Positions 18,920 to 27,493 of a stretch of DNA of 64,000 nucleotides are shown in pieces; position 1 is the stretch's first letter, and every line of letters starts with the position of its first letter. Position numbers and translations under genes: made by a program. The stretch spans positions 248,001-312,000 of the forward strand of contig NZ_NEXS01000009.1 in NCBI RefSeq assembly GCF_002810445.1. Direction: 5' to 3'. The stretch comes from Advenella sp. S44. Its GTDB lineage: Bacteria > Pseudomonadota > Gammaproteobacteria > Burkholderiales > Burkholderiaceae_B. Below the pieces are notes generated by a model that saw only the letters and a list, made by a program, of their open reading frames with translations, searched no databases and was not told the origin of the DNA.

Positions 18920-20437
18920 ATGGAAATACTTGACAACATCATGCTCGGTCTGACGACCGCGCTCGATTGGAACAATCTTCTCTGGTGCCTCGTCGGCGTA
19001 TCGCTCGGCACATTGATCGGCGTCATCCCCGGGGTTGGTACCCTGGCAACAATGTCGTTGCTGTTTCCGATCACCTACGTCCTGGAACCGACCGCCGCGC
19101 TGATCATGCTGGCCGGCATTTGGTATGGCAGCACCTACGGCGGATCGACAGCCTCGATTCTGTTGAATCTTCCCGGAACGCCGGCCAACGCTGTGACCTG
19201 TCTTGACGGGTTTCCGATGGCCAAACAGGGGCGGGCTGGCGTCGCGCTACTGATGACGACGGTTGCCTCCTTCTTCGGGGCCAGCGTCGGCATTCTTATG
19301 ATGATGCTGTTCTCTCCACTGCTGGCAGAGGTCGCGTTCAAATTCGGTCCCGCAGAGTACTTCTCAATGATGGTGCTGGGCCTGGTGTCGGCCTCTGTCG
19401 TGTCATCTGGTTCGGCTCTCAAAGGCATCACGATGGTCGTGGGCGGTGTGCTGCTGGGCATGGTCGGCACCGACGTCAATTCCGGCGTGGCGCGCTTCGA
19501 TCTGGGCTTCCCCGAACTGCAGGACGGGGTGCAGATCGTCGCACTTGCCATGGGCCTGTTTGGCGTCACCGAGATCATCGCCAGTATCAATCACGTGAAG
19601 GCGGCCGACCGCAAGATCGACGTATCCATGAAGGCCATGCTGCCGACTCGTGATGAGATGAAGCGCTCCTGGGGACCAATGGCCCGTGGATCAGGCCTGG
19701 GGTCGTTCTTCGGCGTGTTGCCTGGCGTAGGTCCCACCGTCGCCGCCTTCATGGCCTATGCGCTGGAGAAACGGACCTCGAAGACTCCCGAGCGCTTCGG
19801 CAAAGGCGCGATCGAAGGCCTGATGGCCCCGGAGGCAGCCAACAACGCATCAGACCAGGCGTCCTTTATTCCGACGATGACACTTGGCATTCCCGGCAGT
19901 GTAACGATGGCTTTGATCATTGGTGCGCTGATGATTCACGGCATCCAGCCCGGACCGCAAATGCTGACCGAGCAGCCCGACATGTTCTGGGGTCTGGTAA
20001 TGAGTTTCTGGATCGGCAATATCGTCCTGGTGATCCTGAACGTGCCGATGATCGGTTTGTGGATCCGTGTGTTAACGATCCCTTATCACATCCTCTACCC
20101 GGCGATCGTGATGTTCATCTGCATCGGCACCTATTCGGTCAACAACAACGTCTTCGATGTCTATGCTGTTCTGGTGTTCGGCATTGGCGGCTACGTACTG
20201 CGCGTGCTCGACTTCCAGCCTGCGCCGCTGCTGCTTGGCTACGTATTGGGCCCGATGCTGGAAGAAAACTTCCGGCGCGCCATGCTACTCTCGCGCGGTA
20301 GTATGCAGACGTTCATTGAGCGTCCGATCAGTATGTGGGTGCTGCTCCTGACCGCAGCCTTGCTGGTTTGGGGCTTCTGGAGTAGCCTGCGCCACCGGTC
20401 AGCCGTGCCCCAGGCCGACTCGTCTGAGTCGACGTGA
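18920..20437 (+). CDS. tctA: Tripartite tricarboxylate transporter, large membrane subunit TctA
   Basis: 505 residues, the expected length, with 11-12 membrane segments. Conserved features include the repeated GxxPGxG motif (GTLIGVIPGVGTLATMSLLFP near residues 32-52 and GSFFGVLPGVGPTVAAFMAYALEKR near 255-280), the GSTASILLNLPGTPANAVTCLDGFPMAKQGRAG region and the EAANNASDQASFIPTMTLGIPGSVTMAL region. It forms the ion-coupled channel with TctB. It ends with a strong terminator, so tctBA is a two-gene operon. A convergent TctDE-like two-component system downstream is the probable regulator. Confidence 0.97.
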   Translation: MEILDNIMLGLTTALDWNNLLWCLVGVSLGTLIGVIPGVGTLATMSLLFPITYVLEPTAALIMLAGIWYGSTYGGSTASILLNLPGTPANAVTCLDGFPMAKQGRAGVALLMTTVASFFGASVGILMMMLFSPLLAEVAFKFGPAEYFSMMVLGLVSASVVSSGSALKGITMVVGGVLLGMVGTDVNSGVARFDLGFPELQDGVQIVALAMGLFGVTEIIASINHVKAADRKIDVSMKAMLPTRDEMKRSWGPMARGSGLGSFFGVLPGVGPTVAAFMAYALEKRTSKTPERFGKGAIEGLMAPEAANNASDQASFIPTMTLGIPGSVTMALIIGALMIHGIQPGPQMLTEQPDMFWGLVMSFWIGNIVLVILNVPMIGLWIRVLTIPYHILYPAIVMFICIGTYSVNNNVFDVYAVLVFGIGGYVLRVLDFQPAPLLLGYVLGPMLEENFRRAMLLSRGSMQTFIERPISMWVLLLTAALLVWGFWSSLRHRSAVPQADSSEST

Positions 20438-20459
20438 TCCACGCTGACGTTTTGTAAAA

Positions 20460-20490
20460 GATGGCCGACACAAGTCGGCCATCGCTTTTT
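20460..20490 (+). terminator. Terminator of tctBA
   Basis: GATGGCCGAC-ACAA-GTCGGCCATC perfect 10-bp stem followed by GCTTTTT, 22 nt after the tctA stop. Confidence 0.92.
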
Positions 20491-20517
20491 GTGCAGACCG
20501 CATAGCCTATGCGAAGG

Positions 20518-20712
20518 TCATTCGACGATGCGCAAACACACTCGATAACAGCCAAGCCGCTTAAAATACTCACTAACCTCTTCCTGTGCGCTGTGACGCT
20601 GTTCTTGAACTTTGAGCGCTTGGCTCTGCTGCCTTTCAGCTTCCAATTCATGCGCCAATAAGCAGCACACACTGGGCGCATCCGTCGTTTGCCCGCAATC
20701 ATGGTAGGTCAT
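20518..20712 (-). CDS. Small hypothetical protein, Cys-containing coiled-coil-like
   Basis: A 64-residue frame with an Ala/Gln/Glu-rich helical centre (LAHELEAERQQSQALKVQEQ) and five Cys residues. I recognise no family and see no good ribosome site before the ATG. It is kept because the amino-acid pattern looks protein-like and the 590-nt gap between tctA and the kinase gene is otherwise empty. The remainder of the gap (20713-21028) shows nothing else. Confidence 0.3.
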   Translation of the reverse strand: MTYHDCGQTTDAPSVCCLLAHELEAERQQSQALKVQEQRHSAQEEVSEYFKRLGCYRVCLRIVE

Positions 20713-21028
20713 TGACGCATGTATCAGGTTCTGGCCTTTTAAACCAGATAAGTGGCGTTGTCCTATCGATGGCCGCAGCGTATTGCTTGACGCCTGGCCG
20801 CAAGTATTTTCAGCAGCCCATCCAATCGTTATAGATAATCATCCGGAGGCGACCAGTAATATTGGAACCGTCACGGCGCGCAATTGGCCGGCAAACGGCC
20901 ATACTTATACCGAGACTCACGGATCCACAGATAGGTGGCGCTCAGATAAGATCAGGATTCTGATTATCGGATTGTTGGCGGCGTCAGCCACCGTGTTGCG
21001 GATCACTGCTCTAGCCATCCATATGGCG

Positions 21029-22399
21029 TTAACTGTGAGCTGGATCACGCGGCAATGTTACGGTGACCCGCAAGCCTGGCTGCGCGTTAGAAAAAGAAAG
21101 GCTTCCGCCATGCAAGCCGACAATGCTCATTACGCTGGTCAGACCTAAACCGTGGCCTTCCGAGGACGGGTCCGATCGATAAAAATGCTTGCCCAGGTGC
21201 TCATACTCGGTGGCGGGCAGCCCCGGCCCATCGTCCTCGATATTAATGAGTGCGGTACGATCCTGCTTGACTACGTCAACTACGACCCGATTACTGGCAT
21301 ACTTAAGCGCGTTGTCCAGCAGATTGGCCAATGCGCTGGCAAGCAAATTAACATCGCCGTCAACACTCACATGATCCAGGTTCGCACAGGATAACGTTAT
21401 CCCTTTTTCTTCCGCGAACGCCTCATGCATCTGCACCACGTCAGTGACGATTACGTCCAAGCCGCAGGGCTTGAATGAACGACGTTGTATACCCGCTTCC
21501 ATCTCTGCAATTTGCAAAAGTTTTTCCAGCAACACATTAAGGCGTTCGATGCCTTCTATTGCGTGTTGGTTGGCCTCTAGCGCTTCTGCCATGGATACGC
21601 CCGGCTGCTGCGCCTCTTGCAAGGCACCCACAATGCGGGTCAGCGGAGTGCGCAGATTATGAGCAATGGTATCCGAAATGTGCCTGGCGCTCTTCATCAA
21701 CAGTTCGATCCGGTCTAGCATCGTGTTGATGTCATGATTGAGCAGTGTGAACTCATCTTCGCCTGTCGGTGCCGAGACACGTTTAGAAAGTTTGCCGGCG
21801 CCAATTTGTTGCGTCGTCCGTCGAATGTGGCTAACTCGGTATGCCAGTTCTCTTCTAAACAGATAGGTTCCAAGAAACACCATAAGCCCTGCCAAAATAA
21901 TGGCTGCTAACGTCGCTTGGCCGACTAATGCGGTGATGTCGCCTATCTCTCTTGAGTCTTGTCCGACGACCAATACTTCACCGTCAGACAAAGTCTGGAT
22001 TTGTAGCTGGCCGCGCGTCGGAACGCCTTCTTGAACAACCTCAGCGTCAAAGATTGATGTAGAGCTTGAATCCAATTGCGGAAACGGTGCAAGGTTTCCG
22101 GCCAGCTTGCGGCCATCCTTATCAAGAAGCAAATAGATTTCTCTGTCGGAGTCGATTCGATCCGACAGCGTCAGTTCAATGGCAGATATAAGCGCATCAC
22201 GGCCGCCGTCCTCAAAGGCAGCGACCAGACGTTGCCCTGTCGCTGTTATTTGTCTGGTGTACTCGGTGCGTAATGCGCCAATGAATTGAACGTAGATGAA
22301 TACGATCAATATTGAAGTTGTTGCAATTGCCAGCAAGCCGTAATTTAACGTAAGGCGAAACGAAATGGAGTTCCACAGCCGCCTGAACTGATGGGTCAT
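21029..22399 (-). CDS. Sensor histidine kinase (TctE-like)
   Basis: 456 residues. An N-terminal membrane helix (about 15-37), a periplasmic sensor segment, a second helix (about 165-185), a HAMP domain, the dimerisation/phosphoacceptor box ISDTIAHNLRTPLTRIVGAL with the phospho-His, then the ATPase with N box (LANLLDNALKYAS), G1 box (IEDDGPGLP) and GHGLGLTSV. It is the membrane sensor of a two-component system. Its ATG overlaps the stop of the response regulator by 4 nt, so it is the cognate partner. Location next to tctBA suggests sensing of the carboxylate taken up by that transporter (inference). Confidence 0.92.
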   Translation of the reverse strand: MTHQFRRLWNSISFRLTLNYGLLAIATTSILIVFIYVQFIGALRTEYTRQITATGQRLVAAFEDGGRDALISAIELTLSDRIDSDREIYLLLDKDGRKLAGNLAPFPQLDSSSTSIFDAEVVQEGVPTRGQLQIQTLSDGEVLVVGQDSREIGDITALVGQATLAAIILAGLMVFLGTYLFRRELAYRVSHIRRTTQQIGAGKLSKRVSAPTGEDEFTLLNHDINTMLDRIELLMKSARHISDTIAHNLRTPLTRIVGALQEAQQPGVSMAEALEANQHAIEGIERLNVLLEKLLQIAEMEAGIQRRSFKPCGLDVIVTDVVQMHEAFAEEKGITLSCANLDHVSVDGDVNLLASALANLLDNALKYASNRVVVDVVKQDRTALINIEDDGPGLPATEYEHLGKHFYRSDPSSEGHGLGLTSVMSIVGLHGGSLSFSNAQPGLRVTVTLPRDPAHS

Positions 22400-23106
22400 T
22401 CTTCTTCAGACCCCGCATTGGCGCCCTGCCGATCAGAAAGGGTGTATCCCACACCGCGTATCGTATGAATCAGAGGGGTAGACGAAATGAAATCAATCTT
22501 GCGGCGCAGTCTGCTAACCTGAACATCAATCACATTGGACTGCGGGTCAAAGCTGTACCCCCAAATCGTTTCAAGCAGCATCGTTCGCGTCACAATTCTG
22601 TGAACGTTCAGCATGAGATAAAGCAATAAACGAAATTCTTGCGGCTGCAAGGAAATCGTTCGTTCAGCGCGTTGTACTTTCTGCGTAGCGACATTAATCG
22701 TCAGATCCGCAATCCGGAGTTGTTTCACTTGCAGATCGGGCCGCGTTCGCCTGACCAAGGCATCCATTCGAGCGACCAGTTCAGAAAAGGAGAAAGGTTT
22801 GACCAGATAGTCATCACCACCGGCTTTTAAACCGTCTACCCGATCATCAACAGCCGACAGTGCACTTAGCACCAAAACAGGCGTTTTTTTGCCTACTACC
22901 CGCAGCGCGGACAGGATTGAAAGGCCATCGACATGATTGGGCAATATCCGATCCAAAATGATAATGTCCCATTTGTCCTTCATCGCATTTTCAAGTCCGC
23001 TGGCACCATCCCGGCTGACGCAAACCAAATGCCCAAGCTCAGTCAGGCCGTTGGCAAGATAACGAGCGTTATCCCGATCATCCTCAATAATAAGACATTG
23101 CCACAT
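22396..23106 (-). CDS. OmpR-family response regulator (TctD-like)
   Basis: From ATG 23106 (MWQCLIIEDDRDNARY) the product has 236 residues: a receiver with phosphoacceptor Asp52 in IIILDRILPNHVDGL (one residue longer than the usual DRMLPxxDGL loop) and Lys in YLVKPFSFSEL, then a winged helix (SLQPQEFRLLLYLMLNVHRIVTRTMLLETIWGYSFDPQSNVIDVQVSRLRRKI). It is the first gene of a two-gene operon with the kinase (ATGA overlap). GGAAAC precedes the start. An in-frame start at 23157 is possible but lacks a ribosome site. Likely regulator of the convergent tctBA operon. Confidence 0.92.
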   Translation of the reverse strand: MWQCLIIEDDRDNARYLANGLTELGHLVCVSRDGASGLENAMKDKWDIIILDRILPNHVDGLSILSALRVVGKKTPVLVLSALSAVDDRVDGLKAGGDDYLVKPFSFSELVARMDALVRRTRPDLQVKQLRIADLTINVATQKVQRAERTISLQPQEFRLLLYLMLNVHRIVTRTMLLETIWGYSFDPQSNVIDVQVSRLRRKIDFISSTPLIHTIRGVGYTLSDRQGANAGSEEE

Positions 23107-23588
23107 ATCTGTTTCCAAGCGAAAAGTGTGAGGCCAAAGCCCCTTGAAGATTAGCAAAGCACTTCTTAGGTCTCATGTCCTTTCCATGCAGCTATCGTAG
23201 ACCATATCACCAAGCGGCAAGAGACTCAAGAAGTGCTTGGCACGGCGATCATGTTTGCTGGCCGGCTTATCTTGGGTAAGCGCCTGACATATTCCCGGGT
23301 CTTACAATAACCAAGCGCAGTGTTGCGGTAATACGCAGTGCAACATGGAACAGTACAGGCCGCTTGCAGGCCACGAACAACGACACGAGCGGTCGGAGGC
23401 ACCGCAACATCGCGTGGGCATATAGGCGCCGACAATCTTGCCAAATAGTAAGGTTATCGTAATGCGTGCCAGGCCGGTTTTGACTAAGATGCCGCAAACA
23501 ACCGTAATGGTTATTTTCTTGCATCGGGAAGGTGACGCAATGAGACATGCTATAAAATGGCCGTTGCACCTCTTCAGGAGTCGCCAGA
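23107..23588. other. Intergenic region with divergent promoters
   Basis: Lies between the minus-strand response regulator and the plus-strand small lipoprotein. Several short open frames overlap here on the minus strand, but none has a family or ribosome site. I see no repeats or RNA signatures. Confidence 0.35.
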
Positions 23589-23834
23589 ATGTCCGTTCAA
23601 ACAGTTAGCCGATGCGCCGTTGTGTTGTCTCTCGCCGTTTTTATTGCAGGCTGCGGCTCAGGCGCCAAAAAACCCCCGGTCGCTGCCGCTCGCAGCGACG
23701 ATTGCAAATGGTACCGCATTAGCTGTCTGTATGAAGGCGCATACGAGCCGGACGAGCGGGACTATGCAGAACAAGAGGCAAAACGCTTGAATCAGGCCGA
23801 GTCTCTCAGGCTGGTTCACAGCTCCAGATGGTGA
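23589..23834 (+). CDS. Small lipoprotein
   Basis: 81 residues with a type II signal peptide: basic start, hydrophobic AVVLSLAVFIAG and lipobox IAGC with the lipidated Cys at about residue 20, followed by a short Ala/Arg-rich segment and CKWYRISCLYEGAYEPDERDYAEQEAKRLNQAESLRL. AGGAG lies 8 nt before the ATG, a strong start. Lys rather than Asp near +2 suggests export to the outer membrane by Lol. The remaining two Cys could form a disulfide. No function assigned. It is monocistronic and unlinked to the genes on either side. Confidence 0.75.
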   Translation: MSVQTVSRCAVVLSLAVFIAGCGSGAKKPPVAAARSDDCKWYRISCLYEGAYEPDERDYAEQEAKRLNQAESLRLVHSSRW

Positions 23835-23932
23835 TCGCAGTATGACCGTCCGCGCTGCCCGGCCCTGCTCACACTGTTTCGGTAATGCGAATCGACAACG
23901 ACCTCGCATATGCAATTCTCAGGATATTCAAA

Positions 23933-24043
23933 TTGAAACTGCGCTGTATCAGGCATTTTGCCGAGCTAGCCGAAACGCTGAACTTTCACAATACGGCAGT
24001 ACTGTCGCTGGCTGAGAGCAATTTTCCCTGGCGCTATCGGTGA
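23933..24043 (+). pseudogene. Possible LysR N-terminal remnant
   Basis: A 36-residue frame starting at TTG 23933 reads LKLRCIRHFAELAETLNFHNTA..., resembling the first helix of LysR proteins (MKLRHLRYFVALAEELNFTRAA). The match fades before the recognition helix, and a frameshift near 24025 leads into another short frame. Probably a decayed copy ahead of the intact LysR gene at 24219. The rest of 23835-24218 shows nothing else. Confidence 0.35.
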
Positions 24044-24218
24044 TGGAAAACATATACCGCTATTGCATCATCTACAAACGGCTTGATAGCGAATCAGCAG
24101 TCAAGCGCATTGGGTTTGGCTCGGTGTACCGACAGGAAACCGAATCCATGGCCACACCCAAATATAGGGCGCGGGCCTCGCATACGCTGGTTCTGGCATG
24201 AGCTACAGAAAACCGCCC

Positions 24219-25142
24219 ATGAACCTTACTCTGCGCCAAATGAAAGCTTTCGCAGCATTGGCAACCTTACGTAACTTCACTCGCGCTGCAGAGCACTGCA
24301 GTATTACTCAATCTGCTTTCAGTGCGCTTATTGTAAACCTGGAAAGTGGGCTGAACGCCAAGCTGTTCTCAAGAAATACGCGCAACGTGGAGCTTACCGC
24401 CGAAGGTGAGGTTTTTCTCAACATAGTCAATCATCTCATTCCGGAAACCGAGCGTGCCTTATCGGAAATGCAGGACCATGTATCCCGACGCAAGGGCCGG
24501 GTAGCCATCGCGGCGTTACCTACCATATTTTCGTCGCTACTCCCGGACATTATCGCTACTTTTCTCAAAGATAATCCGGGTATAGCGCTATTTGTAGAAG
24601 ATGTGCCGAATACGGCCTGTGTAGAGCTTGTTCGTAATCGCAAAGTAGATTTCGCACTGTGTGCGTCAGCAGAACCCGGAACAGACCTCCTATTGGAAAA
24701 ACTGGCATCGGACACATTTTACTTTGTCTGCCAACCGGTCCATCCGCTGGCACACCGCAAGCGCCTTTCTGTTGCTGATATTCTTCCCTATTCGATCGTC
24801 GTCTTTGAAAAGGCCAGCAGTATCCGCCAGCATCTGGATGCTTCCGTATATCCAAAACAGTGGATAAAAGTGCTTCAGGTCAATAACCTGTCAACTGCCG
24901 CCGGTCTAGTGGCTGCAGGTATCGGACCCACCATTGTCCCGGTACTCGGATTATGTCAATTCAATCTGAAAAGGCTTCTTGCCATTCCAGTCATGCTGCC
25001 TATTAACGAGCGCGATATTTGTCTGTTGCGTAGAAAGGATGCGACCGAATCCATTGCAGCACAGGAACTGATCCGCCTGTTGAGAAACCGACTGCCCGAG
25101 GAGGTCGCACTGCTTACTTCACGTCAGCCGACCTGGAAATAA
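24219..25142 (+). CDS. LysR-family transcriptional regulator
   Basis: From ATG 24219 the product has 307 residues. The HTH reads LTLRQMKAFAALATLRNFTRAAEHCSITQSAFSALIVNLESGLNAKLFSRNTRNVELTAEG, followed by an effector domain (RKGRVAIAALPTIFSSLLPDIIATFLKDNPGI). The motif RVAIAALPTxxxxLLP recurs in the LysR protein at 33036, so the two belong to the same subgroup, often found next to Bug receptors. An upstream in-frame ATG at 24198 is the alternative start; neither has a clear ribosome site. It is transcribed in the same direction as, and probably controls, the Bug / enolase / dehydrogenase operon at 25320-28494. Confidence 0.9.
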   Translation: MNLTLRQMKAFAALATLRNFTRAAEHCSITQSAFSALIVNLESGLNAKLFSRNTRNVELTAEGEVFLNIVNHLIPETERALSEMQDHVSRRKGRVAIAALPTIFSSLLPDIIATFLKDNPGIALFVEDVPNTACVELVRNRKVDFALCASAEPGTDLLLEKLASDTFYFVCQPVHPLAHRKRLSVADILPYSIVVFEKASSIRQHLDASVYPKQWIKVLQVNNLSTAAGLVAAGIGPTIVPVLGLCQFNLKRLLAIPVMLPINERDICLLRRKDATESIAAQELIRLLRNRLPEEVALLTSRQPTWK

Positions 25143-25319
25143 CGACTGCGGCTTGTAGAAACACCGATATACTTTTCCGACCAAATAAATAACCTCTTTT
25201 GATTATGCTGATTTATCGATTAATTTACAAAAATAATCCATATATCAGCTAGCTCAAGCGCGCTAGACTACATAAAACAATCTTAAAAATCCAGCGCCAC
25301 ATCGAAAGGAGATCTATCT

Positions 25320-26291
25320 ATGAAGCAAGTTGTAAGACTGATTCGAGCGGTCGTTTTTGTCGTTTTATCGGCAGGCACCGCAAATGTATTGGCTAAAGAT
25401 TACCCCAGTCAGCCCGTCCGAATTACAGTGGGTATGGCTCCCGGCGGAGCCAACGACACCATCGCGAGGCTGATCTCAGCCGAGCTATCGGAAAAAATGG
25501 GTAAAACGTTCGTAGTGGAAAACAAACCAGGTGCCAATAGCACAATCGCTACAAACGAATTGAAGCGGGCAAAACCGGATGGCTACAATTTGATGCTTGT
25601 CATTTCGTCACATGTGACCAACACCATGTTGTATAAGAACCTGAATTACAACCTGGCAGATTTCAAACCCGTTTCCATTATTGCCGACACTCCATTTGTA
25701 TTGGTGGCCAACCCCAAATTCAAGCCTGACACCCTTAAACAATTTATCGATCTGGCAAAGGCCAGTGAGCAACAGATAGACTTTGGGACGCCTGGCCTAG
25801 GCTCGACACAACACATTGCCATGGAACTCATGGACCAAATGGCGGGTATAGAAATGAATCATGTCCCGTATAAAGGCGGGGCGCCTGCACAGACTGATTT
25901 GCTGGGCGGCGTTATCCCCGTCATCTTTGCCACGCCTACTCAGAGTCTACCATTCATTCAGAAAAAGCAATTGAAGGCAATTGCGGTCACCTCCCGAAAA
26001 CGCCTCTCGCAGTTTCCCGACGTCCCGACTTTTGATGAAGCAGGACTTCCGGGCTACGAAGCCAATGTCTGGTTTGGAATAATCGCTCCCAAAGATACAC
26101 CCGACGACATTATTCAGACACTTAATAAGGAGATCAACGACATTGTAAAAAGCGACAAGATAGGCAAGCGTCTTCAGGATCTAGGACTCAATCCTATCGG
26201 CAGCACCACCCAGGAGTTCCAGGCTTTGCTTGAAGAGGAACAAACAAAATGGCAGGACGTCATTAAGAAAGCAAACATCCAATTTCAATAA
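25320..26291 (+). CDS. Bug-family (TctC-like) periplasmic receptor
   Basis: 323 residues: a signal peptide (about 1-25, LIRAVVFVVLSAGTANVLA) and the Bug fold with YPSQPVRITVGMAPGGANDTIARLI, the KPGANSTIATNELKRAKPDGYNLMLV loop and VPYKGGAPAQTDLLGG. These residues bind carboxylates through two water-bridged loops in characterised Bug proteins. AAGGAG lies 9 nt before the ATG. It is the first gene of an operon with an enolase-superfamily enzyme and a 2-hydroxyacid dehydrogenase, so the ligand is likely a hydroxy or sugar acid. No TctAB genes adjoin; it would rely on a shared transporter such as the one at 18.4-20.4 kb, or act as a sensor. Confidence 0.93.
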   Translation: MKQVVRLIRAVVFVVLSAGTANVLAKDYPSQPVRITVGMAPGGANDTIARLISAELSEKMGKTFVVENKPGANSTIATNELKRAKPDGYNLMLVISSHVTNTMLYKNLNYNLADFKPVSIIADTPFVLVANPKFKPDTLKQFIDLAKASEQQIDFGTPGLGSTQHIAMELMDQMAGIEMNHVPYKGGAPAQTDLLGGVIPVIFATPTQSLPFIQKKQLKAIAVTSRKRLSQFPDVPTFDEAGLPGYEANVWFGIIAPKDTPDDIIQTLNKEINDIVKSDKIGKRLQDLGLNPIGSTTQEFQALLEEEQTKWQDVIKKANIQFQ

Positions 26292-26344
26292 CTCGGGCCA
26301 ACTTTCCCTAACACTATTATCGATTATCAGGAGTGATTTATCTT

Positions 26345-27493
26345 ATGCCAATCATTGAGTCCGTTTCCGTATGTATCGCGCGCGTTCCCTTGGCACAGCC
26401 GGTTACTTTTTCCACACGAAAGGTCACAGCGCGTGAATATTGCCTGGTTCGCATCCGGTCGGCAGACGGCGTCGAAGGACTGGGTTATTGTTATGCAGTC
26501 AACAGTGCCGGACGCCTTCTCTCAGTGGCAGTCACCGATCTGCTAGCCGCCAGACTCGTCGGCCAGGACTCTCATCGCGTAGAAGGGTTATGGACGGAAA
26601 TGTACCAGGAAGCATTACTGGTCGGCCGCACCGGTGCCGTTATGCGCGCCCTATCTGCTCTCGACACTGCTCTGTGGGACTTGAATGCCAGATCAGCAAA
26701 ACTTCCCCTATACCGATATCTTGGTGCGAAAACATTGGAACGTGTGCCAGGTTATGCCAGCGGTGGCTATTATCTACCCGGGAAAACGACCGAGCATTTG
26801 GCTCAGGAGATGGCTAATCACGTAGCGGATGGGTTCAGAGCGGTAAAGATCAAAGTCGGCCTCGAAAGCGTAGCAAATGAACGAAAGCGACTTGCGGCGG
26901 TGCGCGAAGCGATTGGCGACGATATCCGACTTATGCTCGATGCCAACAATGCCTGGCAAGATCTGCCGACAGCGCTGGAATATATGCGGTGCTTTGAACC
27001 GTATAACCCATATTGGATTGAAGAGCCATTTTCTCCCGATGACGTTGATAATCACGTTCGTCTTGCAAAGGCTACACCTGTAACCGTAGCAACCGGCGAG
27101 GTTGAAGCCGGCAGATGGCGTTTCAAAGATCTAATCGCTCAGCAGGCCACGACGCTGCTTCAGACAGACGCAACTGTGTGTGGTGGTATAACAGAATGGA
27201 AACGAATCGCAGCAACTGCTGCCAGCCATGGGATTATGGTCGAACCCCATGCCTGGCACGACGTACACGTTCATTTGGTGGCCAGCACCCCTAATACAAC
27301 CTACGTCGAATGGATGCCTGATGACCACATCGTCAACTTTCGCAAGGTCATCGACAAGCAACTGACCGCAGAAAATGGCGACATCTTGTTGCCTAAGGGC
27401 GACGGATTAGGCTTTCATTTTGACGATGCAGCCACAGAGCAATATGGTGTGATCTATCCTGGAGAAAAAAGCCAGTGGATAAGCATCACGTAG
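26345..27493 (+). CDS. Mandelate racemase / muconate lactonising enzyme family protein
   Basis: From ATG 26345 the product has 382 residues of the enolase superfamily: an N-terminal capping domain (to about 125) and a TIM barrel with the KxK base (RAVKIKVG), metal ligands Asp in MLDANNAW, Glu in WIEEPF and Glu in VATGEVEAG, and a His-rich end of the barrel (VEPHAWHDVHVHL). These enzymes abstract the alpha proton of a carboxylate, as racemases or sugar-acid dehydratases. Paired with a Bug receptor and a D-2-hydroxyacid dehydrogenase, an acid-sugar dehydratase or racemase role is likely; the substrate is unknown. AGGAG lies 11 nt before the ATG; a GTG at 26333 is too close to it. Confidence 0.88.
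   Translation: MPIIESVSVCIARVPLAQPVTFSTRKVTAREYCLVRIRSADGVEGLGYCYAVNSAGRLLSVAVTDLLAARLVGQDSHRVEGLWTEMYQEALLVGRTGAVMRALSALDTALWDLNARSAKLPLYRYLGAKTLERVPGYASGGYYLPGKTTEHLAQEMANHVADGFRAVKIKVGLESVANERKRLAAVREAIGDDIRLMLDANNAWQDLPTALEYMRCFEPYNPYWIEEPFSPDDVDNHVRLAKATPVTVATGEVEAGRWRFKDLIAQQATTLLQTDATVCGGITEWKRIAATAASHGIMVEPHAWHDVHVHLVASTPNTTYVEWMPDDHIVNFRKVIDKQLTAENGDILLPKGDGLGFHFDDAATEQYGVIYPGEKSQWISIT

Noticed and set aside
20783-21148. 121-residue plus-strand frame
   Set aside because: Overlaps the 3' end of the histidine kinase gene on the opposite strand and has no family or ribosome site.
23267-23569. 100-residue minus-strand frame between the response regulator and lipoprotein genes
   Set aside because: Rich in Cys, His and Arg with no domain pattern; several frames are open here by chance.
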